The notes under the pieces were generated by a model. It was not told where the DNA came from. It saw only the letters and a list, made by a program, of their open reading frames with translations, and did not search any database. DNA of 64,000 nt from Arthrobacter globiformis (GTDB taxonomy: Bacteria > Actinomycetota > Actinomycetes > Actinomycetales > Micrococcaceae). Position numbers and translations under genes: made by a program. The stretch lies in the NCBI RefSeq assembly GCF_003261175.1, contig NZ_QLNP01000063.1:1-64000 (forward strand), written 5' to 3'. Shown one piece after another: positions 40,853-48,484 of this stretch. The number at the start of each line of letters is the position of its first letter. Position 1 is the stretch's first letter.

Positions 40853-41809
40853 ATGAACTCGAGCTGGGGAGTCAGACCGCTGACGGCGGCGGTTGCAGCC
40901 TTCTGCCTGACATTGCCCTTGTGGCTCGGCGCCTGCGTCCCGCTCGAACAAAATGCTTACGACGCCGGGCCCTCCCCCGCCGTGGCACCCGAACCCCGCC
41001 CGGCTCCTCCGGTGAGCCCGCCCGAGGAAGCCGGCGCGCCCACCGCCCCCGGATCCAGCATGGAACCCGGGCTTGGAGCCTCGGGCCAGGGTGCCCCTGG
41101 TGCCGGCGCAACAGGTCAGGGAACAGTTGGCGGGGTTGCCGAACCGGTGCCTCCGGCCGGCTCAACTGCTCCGCCCGGTGACTCGAAGCCCGGCGGCCAA
41201 CCTGCCGGCTCCCCAACTGCAGGGGGATCCGGGCCTGGCGGGCTTCCGTCCGCCGGCGTTGCCGGTCCGGACACCGGTCCTGACACCCAGGCACAACTGC
41301 CGGGCTCCGGACTGCAGCCCGCGCCTGCCTCGGGGGCCGCGGCCGGTCCGGCTGTCGGCGGCCCCGCAGCCGGTTCCACGTCGCCGGGGACCGGGACCGG
41401 CGAAGCCAGCGCCGGCACTGCGGTTTACTACGTTGCCCTCGACGACGGCGGAACGTCCGGCGTGCGCTTCGGCTGCAACGACAGCCTGGTGGCCGTGCAC
41501 CAGGCCGACTCATCCACCAGCGAGCCACTGCAGGCCGCCATGGGCAGGCTGCTGTCCGGCCCCGGCGCACCGCCCGCGAGCGGCCTGTACAACGCCCTGT
41601 CAGCATCCTCGCTCCAGTACGTGTCCGGCTACCTCGACGGCACCACCGTGGTGGTGAACCTGACCGGCGCAGTGCAGCCGGGCGGCGTCTGCGATCTTCC
41701 GCGGATCGAAGCACAGCTCACCCATACAGCCGTCACGGCCGTAGGTGCCGTCCGGGCGGAAATCTACGTCAGCGGCGTGCCGCTGACCGAAGTTCTCGGC
41801 CTCCGCTAG
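40853..41809 (+). CDS. Lipoprotein with GerMN-like domain
   Basis: A 318-residue exported lipoprotein. The signal peptide ends in the lipobox LGAC, so it should be lipidated and held at the outer face of the membrane. Residues about 30-180 are a long Pro/Gly/Ala linker. The C-terminal 130 residues form a GerMN-type domain (YYVALDDGG, LLSGPG, LNALSASSLQYVSGYLDGTTVVVNLTG-type segment around 235-265, then LTHTAVTAVGAVRAEIYVSGV). GerMN domains occur in sporulation GerM and in mycobacterial LpqB and bind other envelope proteins. The ATG at 40853 gives the proper signal peptide. Its TAG stop overlaps the convergent gene's stop by 4 bases (CTAG). Confidence 0.82.
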   Translation: MNSSWGVRPLTAAVAAFCLTLPLWLGACVPLEQNAYDAGPSPAVAPEPRPAPPVSPPEEAGAPTAPGSSMEPGLGASGQGAPGAGATGQGTVGGVAEPVPPAGSTAPPGDSKPGGQPAGSPTAGGSGPGGLPSAGVAGPDTGPDTQAQLPGSGLQPAPASGAAAGPAVGGPAAGSTSPGTGTGEASAGTAVYYVALDDGGTSGVRFGCNDSLVAVHQADSSTSEPLQAAMGRLLSGPGAPPASGLYNALSASSLQYVSGYLDGTTVVVNLTGAVQPGGVCDLPRIEAQLTHTAVTAVGAVRAEIYVSGVPLTEVLGLR

Positions 41810-42693
41810 CCCCTGCCTTCCGGTGAGAACAGCGCGTCCATGTCAGCATGGCTCGGCGAACCCGCGAGCTCCGACCAGTTGCCGTCGCCCAGGATTTCGG
41901 CGGCCACTCGGGAGACCGTTGCATAGGCCGCCTTCGCGGCATTGCCGCCGATACTGACCCGCCGCACACCGGCGTCGTGCAGTTCGCCCACCGACGCCGA
42001 TCCGACGCCGGCAAGTGCATTCACAGGCGCCGGTATCCGCCTGCTGAGCTCATGCAGGATGTGCAGGTCCGTCACGCCGGGAACGAAGATTCCGTCGGCC
42101 CCGGCGGCAAGACAGCGTTCGGCGCGCTCCAGCGTTTCCTCGAACGCCGAGTCCCCGAACTGCCCGGAAAGGTACGTGTCCGTCCGGGCATTGATGAAGA
42201 GGTTCACTCCGGACTCTGCCGCGATGCTGCGGACCAGACTGATCCGCCGGGCCTGCTCGTCGGCGTCAGTAAGACGTATCCCGCCCGAGTCTTCGATGTT
42301 CACGCCCACGGCGCCGGCACCCAGCACCGCCGTGACGGTCTGTCGGAGCAGCCCGTCGTCGAAAGCGCCGTCCGCACCCGCATACCCGGCCTCGATATCC
42401 GCCGTGACCGGGAGACTCGTCGTCGCGATGATCCTGCGGAGCGCGTCGAACGCCAGACCCGGCGGCACGTGGCTGCCGTCGGGGTACCCCAGGCTCCAGG
42501 AGATGGCCGAACTCGAGGTGGCAATGGCCTGCGCCCCGGCCTTCTCCACGAGCCGGGCCGATGCCGCATCCCACACGTTCACGAGCACCAGCGGAACAGC
42601 ACCGCCCGCGTGCATGCGGCGGAAGGCCTCGGCCTTGCCGGTTTGGGACAGTGCGGGCTGGGATAGTGCGTGCTGGGGCTCGAGTGACGTCAT
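41806..42693 (-). CDS. Isocitrate lyase/PEP mutase superfamily protein
   Basis: A 295-residue TIM-barrel C-C/C-P lyase superfamily protein. LVLVNVWDAASARLVEKAGAQ is the family N-terminus, ADIEAGYAG holds metal-binding acidic residues, and VGVNIEDSGG the next metal-site block. A ...GTS.SAISWSLGYPD region replaces the usual gating loop. It lacks the KKCGH catalytic loop of true isocitrate lyase, so carboxy-PEP mutase-like or oxaloacetate-hydrolase-like activity is possible. The ATG at 42693 follows TGGAG. It is divergent from an aminotransferase over 124 bases with clear dyads. Confidence 0.85.
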   Translation of the reverse strand: MTSLEPQHALSQPALSQTGKAEAFRRMHAGGAVPLVLVNVWDAASARLVEKAGAQAIATSSSAISWSLGYPDGSHVPPGLAFDALRRIIATTSLPVTADIEAGYAGADGAFDDGLLRQTVTAVLGAGAVGVNIEDSGGIRLTDADEQARRISLVRSIAAESGVNLFINARTDTYLSGQFGDSAFEETLERAERCLAAGADGIFVPGVTDLHILHELSRRIPAPVNALAGVGSASVGELHDAGVRRVSIGGNAAKAAYATVSRVAAEILGDGNWSELAGSPSHADMDALFSPEGRG

Positions 42694-42771
42694 GGCTCCA
42701 TTCCATGCCTTGGTCTGCCGAAGGTAAAGGCGCCCCGCGGCCCCAGTTGCGGATGTTCCACAAATGCTGGT

Positions 42772-42796
42772 CAACAGCTGTTGCCTGATCAGCAAC
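42772..42796. promoter_or_regulatory. Two abutting dyads in the divergent control region
   Basis: CAACAGCTGTTG (42772-42783) is a perfect 12-base palindrome; GTTGC-CTGATCA-GCAAC (42780-42796) overlaps it. They cover the -35 area of the aminotransferase promoter and lie about 80 bases from the PEP-mutase-like start. Confidence 0.5.
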
Positions 42797-42805
42797 CGAT
42801 GGCTG

Positions 42806-42811
42806 TACTCT
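42806..42811 (+). promoter_or_regulatory. Candidate -10 (TACTCT) of a leaderless aminotransferase transcript
   Basis: TACTCT is followed by 6 bases and the GTG at 42818, with no ribosome site, which fits a transcript beginning at the start codon. Confidence 0.5.
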
Positions 42812-42817
42812 GGGACT

Positions 42818-44113
42818 GTGACCCACGAGACACTCGACGCCGCCGCAGCCGTCCTCCCCGCCGAAGCCATCGACGCCATCGAGCGGGCCGCGACATCAGC
42901 CCACCGCCACGACGAACTCTTCTCCGAGCGCGCCGCGAACATCAAGCAGTCGGCGGTGCGGGATGTTTTCGACATTTCCATGCGGCCGGGCTTGGTCTCG
43001 CTGGCCGGCGGTAGCCCCTACCTGCAGTCACTGCCCCTCGACAAGCTCGCCCAGACGGCCGCCCGGATCATCGCCGAGGACGGCCTCACCGCGCTTCAGT
43101 ACGGCGGCGGCCAGGGCACGGAGGAACTGCGCACCCAGATCTGCGAAGTCATGGCCGCCGAGGGGATCCTGGACGCCCGGCCCGAGAACGTGGTGATCAC
43201 CGCGGGCTCGCAGTCCGCGCAGGATGTGGCCACCAAGGTGTTCTGCAACCCAGGCGACGTGGTGCTTGTGGAGGAGCCCACCTACGTGGGCGCGCTGAAC
43301 ACGTTCGAGGCTTACCAGGTCCAGGTGGAGGCCGTTCCCTTGGACGACGACGGGCTGGTGCCTGATCTTCTTGAGGCCAGGATCGCGGCGCTCCAGACCG
43401 CCGGGAAAAACATCAAGTTCCTCTACACCATCCCCAACTTCAACAACCCGTCGGGCATCACGCTGGCGCAGGAGCGCCGGCAGCAGATCGTGGACATCTG
43501 CCGCCGCGCCAACATCCTGGTGCTGGAGGACAACCCTTACGGCCTGCTGAGGTTCGACGGCGAGCCGCTGGCGCCGCTGCGCACAGGCAACCCCGACGAC
43601 GTCATCTACATGGGCTCGTTCTCGAAGATCTTTGCACCGGGCCTGCGCATCGGCTGGGCCCTGGTTCCGGCCCACCTGCAGCGCCGCTACTACCTGGCCT
43701 CGGAGGCGGTCACACTCTGCCCGCCCACGCTGAACCAGATGCTCGTCTCCGCCTATCTCCGGGACTACGACTGGAAGGGCCAGATCGAGACGTACCGCGG
43801 GCTGTATGCCGAACGCTGCCACGCGATGCTGGCGGCGCTGGAGAAGCACATGCCCGAAGGGCTGAGCTGGACTCGGCCTCAAGGCGGATTCTTCGTCTGG
43901 GTGACGCTGCCGGAGGGCGTGGACACGTATCCCCTCCTCCACAAGGCGATTGATGCCGGTGTCGTCTTCATTCCCGGCGCCGCCTTCACTCACTCGGACG
44001 TCCCGTCGAACAAACTCCGCCTTGCTTTCAGCGCCGTTCCGCCGGAGGCAATCGCCGAGGGCGTGCGGCGTCTGGCTCCGGTGCTGCAGGAAGCCATAGA
44101 CGCGTTGGCTTGA
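42818..44113 (+). CDS. PLP-dependent aminotransferase (fold I, 2-aminoadipate/aromatic type)
   Basis: A 431-residue class I/II aminotransferase. It begins with FSERAANIKQSAVRDVF and LVSLAGGSPYLQSLP, typical of the LysN/KAT-II and MocR-like branch without an HTH. Substrate block IPNFNNPSG; the PLP lysine is in GSFSKIFAPGLRIGW, and GGFFVWVTLPE is the C-terminal substrate loop. The substrate is an amino acid with a broad range (2-aminoadipate, aromatic or branched-chain). The GTG at 42818 is chosen because a -10 box ends 6 bases before it. UspA follows 54 bases later. Confidence 0.9.
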   Translation: MTHETLDAAAAVLPAEAIDAIERAATSAHRHDELFSERAANIKQSAVRDVFDISMRPGLVSLAGGSPYLQSLPLDKLAQTAARIIAEDGLTALQYGGGQGTEELRTQICEVMAAEGILDARPENVVITAGSQSAQDVATKVFCNPGDVVLVEEPTYVGALNTFEAYQVQVEAVPLDDDGLVPDLLEARIAALQTAGKNIKFLYTIPNFNNPSGITLAQERRQQIVDICRRANILVLEDNPYGLLRFDGEPLAPLRTGNPDDVIYMGSFSKIFAPGLRIGWALVPAHLQRRYYLASEAVTLCPPTLNQMLVSAYLRDYDWKGQIETYRGLYAERCHAMLAALEKHMPEGLSWTRPQGGFFVWVTLPEGVDTYPLLHKAIDAGVVFIPGAAFTHSDVPSNKLRLAFSAVPPEAIAEGVRRLAPVLQEAIDALA

Positions 44114-44167
44114 GCTGCGGCCGGCGGGGACATCAGATCATTCGCGATATTCAAAGGAGATAAGGAC

Positions 44168-44599
44168 ATGGCGGAAACCATTGTTGTGGGTGTGGACGGA
44201 AGCGGCACCGCGCGTAAGGCAGCGGAGGTGGCGCGAGACTTGGCCGGCGCGCTCGGCGCCCGGCTCCATGTTGTGTCCGCGTTCGATACCGACCGGACCG
44301 AAGTCTTCGGCAGCGGCAGCGACCGGTGGATCGTGTCGGATGCCGGCGAGGCCGAAAAGGTGGCCCGGGAGGTGGCAGCTGCTTTGGCGGGCGGCGAACT
44401 CAAGATCACCTACTCCGCCGCACGGGGCAAGCCGGCCGAGGCCCTGGTCAAGGAGGCGGACCGCCTCGAGGCCAGGATGATCGTGGTGGGAAACCGCCGC
44501 ATGCAGGGCCTCGGGCGCGTGCTGGGCAGCGTGGCGAACAGCGTGGCACACAGTGCGTCCTGCGACGTCTACATCGCAAATACCTACGGAGCGGACTAG
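44168..44599 (+). CDS. Universal stress protein UspA
   Basis: A 143-residue single-domain Usp. IVVGVDGSGTARKA is the N-terminal strand and loop; MIVVGNRR...LGRVLGSVANSVAHSASCDV is the C-terminal ATP-binding segment. The G-2x-G-9x-G(S) motif has Arg instead of the second glycine (GNRRMQGLGRVLGSV), so ATP binding may be altered. AAGGAGAT is a near-perfect ribosome site, 8 bases from the ATG, indicating strong translation. A 16-base-period duplication includes its stop codon. Confidence 0.9.
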   Translation: MAETIVVGVDGSGTARKAAEVARDLAGALGARLHVVSAFDTDRTEVFGSGSDRWIVSDAGEAEKVAREVAAALAGGELKITYSAARGKPAEALVKEADRLEARMIVVGNRRMQGLGRVLGSVANSVAHSASCDVYIANTYGAD

Positions 44600-44624
44600 C
44601 CCCAGCGCGGGCTAGCCACAGCGC
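44596..44624. repeat. 13-base direct duplication spanning the uspA stop codon
   Basis: CTAGCCCCAGCGC (44596-44608, containing the TAG stop) and CTAGCCACAGCGC (44612-44624), 12 of 13 identical. A further direct repeat CGCCAGCCTGACTTG lies at 44622-44636 and 44669-44683. Confidence 0.75.
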
Positions 44625-44811
44625 CAGCCTGACTTGGGCCGGCCTGCCCGCCACGGGCGGCCTGCCGACGCCAGCCTGACTTGACGCGGATCACCCCGGC
44701 TGGTGCGCAGTCTCACCACGTTTTCCGGCAGTCCGGCATGGCCTGAAAGATAAAATTGGAGGAGCCCCCGATGGTGCGGACAAACCCAAATCTACCTTTC
44801 AGGGGAACACT

Positions 44812-45150
44812 GTGCTTACACTCCAGCGGCGCCACCTCGTCGGCCACGACATCCTCCTCGCCCGCCACGGCAACCACATCAGCGCCATGCGCGTGGACCG
44901 CTCCGCGGGCCGTGTGATCGCCCTCCTCGACGACGGCTCCTTGGACAGCGCCCCGAACCTCATCTCCCCCGACCTGCAGCTGCCGGACACGCTGAAGAGC
45001 GTCCTCCGCGAGGACTGGAAGTTCCTCACGCTCGTGAGCTCCGGCATCGCCGCCGTATCCGGCGTCATGCTGGCCGCCGCGGTGAGCATGGCGAATATGT
45101 CCGCCGATCCGGCCATGGCTCAGCTGCTGGCCGGCTCCTACGCCTACTAA
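44812..45150 (+). CDS. Hypothetical protein with one C-terminal hydrophobic helix
   Basis: A 112-residue protein of no family I recognise. Residues 1-60 are soluble with regular strand-like segments (RRHLVGHDILLARHGNHISAM, GRVIALLDDGSL). A hydrophobic stretch (FLTLVSSGIAAVSGVMLAAAV, about 72-92) could be a membrane anchor. The GTG start has an AGGGGAA site 6 bases upstream, which supports it as real. It stands alone, convergent with the PAP2 gene 14 bases downstream. Confidence 0.6.
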   Translation: MLTLQRRHLVGHDILLARHGNHISAMRVDRSAGRVIALLDDGSLDSAPNLISPDLQLPDTLKSVLREDWKFLTLVSSGIAAVSGVMLAAAVSMANMSADPAMAQLLAGSYAY

Positions 45151-45164
45151 GCCGGCCTCCGGCG

Positions 45165-45794
45165 TCACCCGATCCGGACCAGCACCTCACGCAGCAGCCA
45201 CCACAGCCCGGCGGTGACGCCGCCGCCCACCAGCGCGCCTGCAACAACCTGCGCCACCGTATGTGCGCGCAACACCACCCTGGACCAGCCCACAGCGGGA
45301 ATCAGCAGCAACAGCGGAAGCCACGAGGCGCCCAGGATCAGCACCGCGTTGACCGTGGTCAGCGCGATCGCCCCGGCGTGGCCACTGATTTTCCAGAACA
45401 GGCTGATGGCCGCGAGCACCACCACGCCGCCCACGATGGCCAGCACCACCACAATGACGCTGTACGGCGCATTGATGGCCAGGAGCACCGCCAGGCCCGC
45501 GAGCAGTGACACCACCGTCATGGCAAGCACCGGTGCCCGTTGCTTGCGGTTACTCACATGGTGGTCTGTCACCTTGCCCAGACGGACCAGAAGGACGACG
45601 GCGGCCAGGGGCAGCACGCACACAAACAGCACCGCCACGGCGCCGAACCAGACGGTGCCCGGAAAGCCGGGTTCCAGGGCCGGACTGAGGAGCAGCAGCA
45701 GAGCCACGGTGATCGGCGGCTGAAGCGCTTCCGTGATGACCCGGGCCACGCGGTTCTCCACGCGGATGCTGATGATCCCGCGATCCTCACCCAT
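45165..45794 (-). CDS. PAP2-superfamily membrane phosphatase
   Basis: A 209-residue membrane protein with six hydrophobic helices. The three PAP2 catalytic motifs are visible: KVTDHHVSNRKQR (motif 1, KX6RP-like), SGHAGA (motif 2, catalytic His) and SRVVLRAHTVAQVVAG (motif 3, SRX5H with the nucleophilic His). The likely substrate is a lipid phosphate such as phosphatidate, undecaprenyl diphosphate or a prenyl diphosphate. It lies downstream of the bkd operon on the same strand, with an 87-base gap and a GC hairpin between, so it is probably separate. Confidence 0.88.
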   Translation of the reverse strand: MGEDRGIISIRVENRVARVITEALQPPITVALLLLLSPALEPGFPGTVWFGAVAVLFVCVLPLAAVVLLVRLGKVTDHHVSNRKQRAPVLAMTVVSLLAGLAVLLAINAPYSVIVVVLAIVGGVVVLAAISLFWKISGHAGAIALTTVNAVLILGASWLPLLLLIPAVGWSRVVLRAHTVAQVVAGALVGGGVTAGLWWLLREVLVRIG

Positions 45795-45833
45795 GGGAAA
45801 CCCCGTCCCTGATTGTCCGGCCCTCCCCCCTTT

Positions 45834-45856
45834 CCCCGGAGGGTACCGCTCCGGGG
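45834..45856 (-). terminator. GC hairpin after the bkd operon
   Basis: CCCCGGAG (45834-45841) pairs with CTCCGGGG (45849-45856), loop GGTACCG, no T-run on the minus strand, 26 bases past the E2 stop. Confidence 0.5.
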
Positions 45857-45859
45857 ACC

Positions 45860-45899
45860 GTCAGTCGAGCAGCAGGGCAGGTCAGTCGAGCAGCAGTGC
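45860..45899. repeat. 21-base-period duplication of the E2 3' end
   Basis: Copies 45860-45878 and 45881-45899 are 18 of 19 identical. On the minus strand the E2 ends PALLLD-stop and the duplicate reads PALLLD-stop again in the same frame. Confidence 0.85.
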
Positions 45900-47417
45900 C
45901 GGCTCCTCCAGGATGGCGGCGACGTCGGCCATGAAGCGGGCTGAAAGGTCGCCGTCCACCACGCGGTGGTCAAAGGATCCGCCGAGCGTGGTGATCCAGC
46001 GCGGAATGACCTCGCCGTCCAGGACCCACGGCTTTTGCTTGATGGTGCCAAACGCCACGATGGCCACTTCACCGGGGTTGATGATGGGGGTTCCGGTGTC
46101 GATGCCGAGGGCGCCGATATTGGTGACCGTCAGCGTGCCACCCTGCATCTGCGCCGGCTGGGTCTTACCGGCACGCGCGGTGGTGGCGAGCTCATTGAGG
46201 GCCAGCGCCAGTTCCTTGAGCGACAGGTCCTGGGCGTTCTTGATGTTCGGTACCATGAGCCCGCGGGGTGTGGCCGCGGCGATGCCCAGGTTCATGAAGT
46301 GCTTGATGTGGATCTCCGCGGCGTCGCTGCCGTCCGTGTTGTCCACCCAGGTGGCGTTCACGCTCGGGTTCCGCGCTGCGGCCCAGATGACAGCCTTCGC
46401 AAGGATCAGCAGCGGGGAGACCTTGATGCCCTCGAAGTCGCGCGAAGCCTTGAGCCGCTTGACGAATTCCATGGTGCGGCTGGCATCAACGTCCACGAAG
46501 ATGCTCACATGCGGCGCGGAGAACGCCGACTCCACCATTGCCTTCGCGGTGGCCTTGCGAACCCCCTTGACCGGGATCCGTTCGATCCGCTGTTCCTGGG
46601 GACGGCCTGACGTGCCCCAGAAGGTGTCCGCCTTGTCCAGTTCCGCATCGCGCTGCGCCTGGTAGCTGACCAGGTCCTCGCGGGTCACCTCGCCGCGTGC
46701 GCCCGTGGCCACGACGTCGGCCAGGTCAATGCCCAGGTCGCGGGCAATCTTCCGCACCGGCGGCTTTGCCAGAACCCTGTTCATGAGCCCGGAAATGGCC
46801 CCGCCCAGCGTTGGCTTGTCAGTCTCGAGAGCGGGCGTCCACTCGGGCCGCCTCGGCACGACGGGAGCGGCCACCGGCCCGGCGCTGGCCGGACCGTCCA
46901 AGAGCGCATCCTTCGCGGACAGCGGCTGGACAGGCTCGACTTCCGGAGCGCCGTGAACGGCATCGGCCGGAATCGCCGGCCTCGTCTTGCGCGGGCGCCG
47001 CTTCACGGCGTCAGCCTTGGGGCCTGAACCTACCAGCGGACCGGCGGCCGGGCCGCCGTCGGCAGCTCCACCAGCAGCAGCTTCGCCGTCGGCCGGGAGC
47101 GTTCCGTACATCAGCGCAGGCCCAGTGGCCTCGACGGCGGGCACCGGGGCGTCGGCCGGTGTGGGGTCGCCGTGCATGGCGTCAGAGACGCTGATGATTG
47201 CGGTCCCGACGTCGACAGTCGCCCCTTCCGGGACCAGCAGTTCGGTGACGGTACCGGCAAACGGCGACGGGAGCTCAACGAGGGACTTGGCCGTCTCGAT
47301 CTCGCACAGGACGTCATTGATGGCCACCTCATCGCCGGGCTTGACCTTCCACGAAACGATCTCTGCCTCGGTCAGGCCCTCACCGACGTCGGGGAGGTTG
47401 AACTTGTTAAGCGTCAT
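45882..47417 (-). CDS. bkdC: 2-oxoacid dehydrogenase E2 (dihydrolipoyl acyltransferase)
   Basis: A 511-residue acyltransferase core of the complex. The N-terminal lipoyl domain has its lysine in [15 protein letters not shown] (about residue 43). A long Ala/Pro linker follows. The E1/E3-binding domain is [22 protein letters not shown]-like near 225-245. The catalytic domain ends with [10 protein letters not shown] (His and Asp for acyl transfer to CoA). It is the third gene after E1-alpha and E1-beta; the gap of 86 bases to E1-beta still suits one transcript. E3 (lipoamide dehydrogenase) is not in the window. A 2-oxoisovalerate or a pyruvate specificity cannot be separated from sequence alone; neighbouring amino-acid genes favour branched-chain. 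Confidence 0.92.
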   Translation of the reverse strand: MTLNKFNLPDVGEGLTEAEIVSWKVKPGDEVAINDVLCEIETAKSLVELPSPFAGTVTELLVPEGATVDVGTAIISVSDAMHGDPTPADAPVPAVEATGPALMYGTLPADGEAAAGGAADGGPAAGPLVGSGPKADAVKRRPRKTRPAIPADAVHGAPEVEPVQPLSAKDALLDGPASAGPVAAPVVPRRPEWTPALETDKPTLGGAISGLMNRVLAKPPVRKIARDLGIDLADVVATGARGEVTREDLVSYQAQRDAELDKADTFWGTSGRPQEQRIERIPVKGVRKATAKAMVESAFSAPHVSIFVDVDASRTMEFVKRLKASRDFEGIKVSPLLILAKAVIWAAARNPSVNATWVDNTDGSDAAEIHIKHFMNLGIAAATPRGLMVPNIKNAQDLSLKELALALNELATTARAGKTQPAQMQGGTLTVTNIGALGIDTGTPIINPGEVAIVAFGTIKQKPWVLDGEVIPRWITTLGGSFDHRVVDGDLSARFMADVAAILEEPALLLD

Positions 47418-47503
47418 GGGATCCTCGGGTTCGAAAGCTCGGCGCCCCGGGAGGTGCGGAGCCGGTAGGCGAAAGAGTCAACAGGTGCTGGTGCGCGGCG
47501 GCG

Positions 47504-48484
47504 TCAGTACGCGAAAGCGCGGTCCAGTGCCTCAAGGATGCGGTCGATGTCCGGAAGGTAGTCCTCTTCGACCTTGGCCACGGGGTACGGCATGTGGAAG
47601 CCGCCCACCCGGATGACCGGCGCCTCCAGCGAATGGAAGGCCCGTTCGCTGATCCGCGCGGCGATTTCACCGCCGATGCCGCCGAAGGTGGGAGCCTCGT
47701 GCGCCACGATCAGCCGGCCCGTCTTCTTGACGGAGGCCTCGATGGCGTCGAAGTCGATCGGCGAGATGGAGCGAAGGTCGATCACTTCAATGCTGCGGCC
47801 GTCCTCCGCCGCGGCATTGGCGGCGGCGAGGGCCACGGGGACGAGCGGGCCGTAGACCACCACCGTGGCGTCGGTTCCCTCCCGGACCACCTGTGCCTTG
47901 AACGGGTCCTCGGCCGGGCCCGCTGACTCGGTGTCAACCTCGCCCTTGAGCCAGTAGCGGCGCTTCGGTTCGAAGAAGATCACCGGGTCCTGGCAGTTCA
48001 CGGCCTGCTGGATCATCCAGTAGGCATCGTGGGGGTTGGACGGAGTGATGATGCGCAGACCGGGGGTATGCGCGAACAGCGCCTCCGGTGACTCGGAGTG
48101 GTGCTCGATGGAACCGATGCCGCCGCCATAGGGGATGCGGATGACCACTGGCACAGTGAGGTTGCCGTTGCTGCGCGAGTGCATTTTCGCCAGCTGGGTG
48201 GTGATCTGGTTGAAGCCGGGGAAGACGAAGCCGTCGAACTGGATCTCGGCGACGGGGAGGTAGCCGCGCAATGCCAGGCCGATCGCGGTGCCGATGATGC
48301 CGGATTCTGCGAGCGGGGTGTCCACCACCCGGTCCGCTCCGAATTCGCCGATCAGGCCGTCGGTGACGCGGTAGACGCCGCCGAGCGGGCCGATGTCCTC
48401 GCCCATGAGCAGGGACTTGGGGTTGTTGCTGAGCGTGGCGCGCAGGCCTTCATTGATGGCCTTGGCAATGGTCATGGTGGTCAT
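47504..48484 (-). CDS. bkdB: 2-oxoacid dehydrogenase E1 beta subunit
   Basis: A 326-residue transketolase-like beta chain of the E1 decarboxylase. MTIAKAINEGL and LLMGEDIGPLGGVYRVT are the conserved N-terminus, with Glu in the active site activating thiamine diphosphate. VVIRIPYGGGIGSIEHHSES contains the subunit-contact and active histidines. It starts at an ATG sharing one base with the E1-alpha stop (TGATG). It pairs with E1-alpha in an alpha2-beta2 tetramer. Confidence 0.93.
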   Translation of the reverse strand: MTTMTIAKAINEGLRATLSNNPKSLLMGEDIGPLGGVYRVTDGLIGEFGADRVVDTPLAESGIIGTAIGLALRGYLPVAEIQFDGFVFPGFNQITTQLAKMHSRSNGNLTVPVVIRIPYGGGIGSIEHHSESPEALFAHTPGLRIITPSNPHDAYWMIQQAVNCQDPVIFFEPKRRYWLKGEVDTESAGPAEDPFKAQVVREGTDATVVVYGPLVPVALAAANAAAEDGRSIEVIDLRSISPIDFDAIEASVKKTGRLIVAHEAPTFGGIGGEIAARISERAFHSLEAPVIRVGGFHMPYPVAKVEEDYLPDIDRILEALDRAFAY

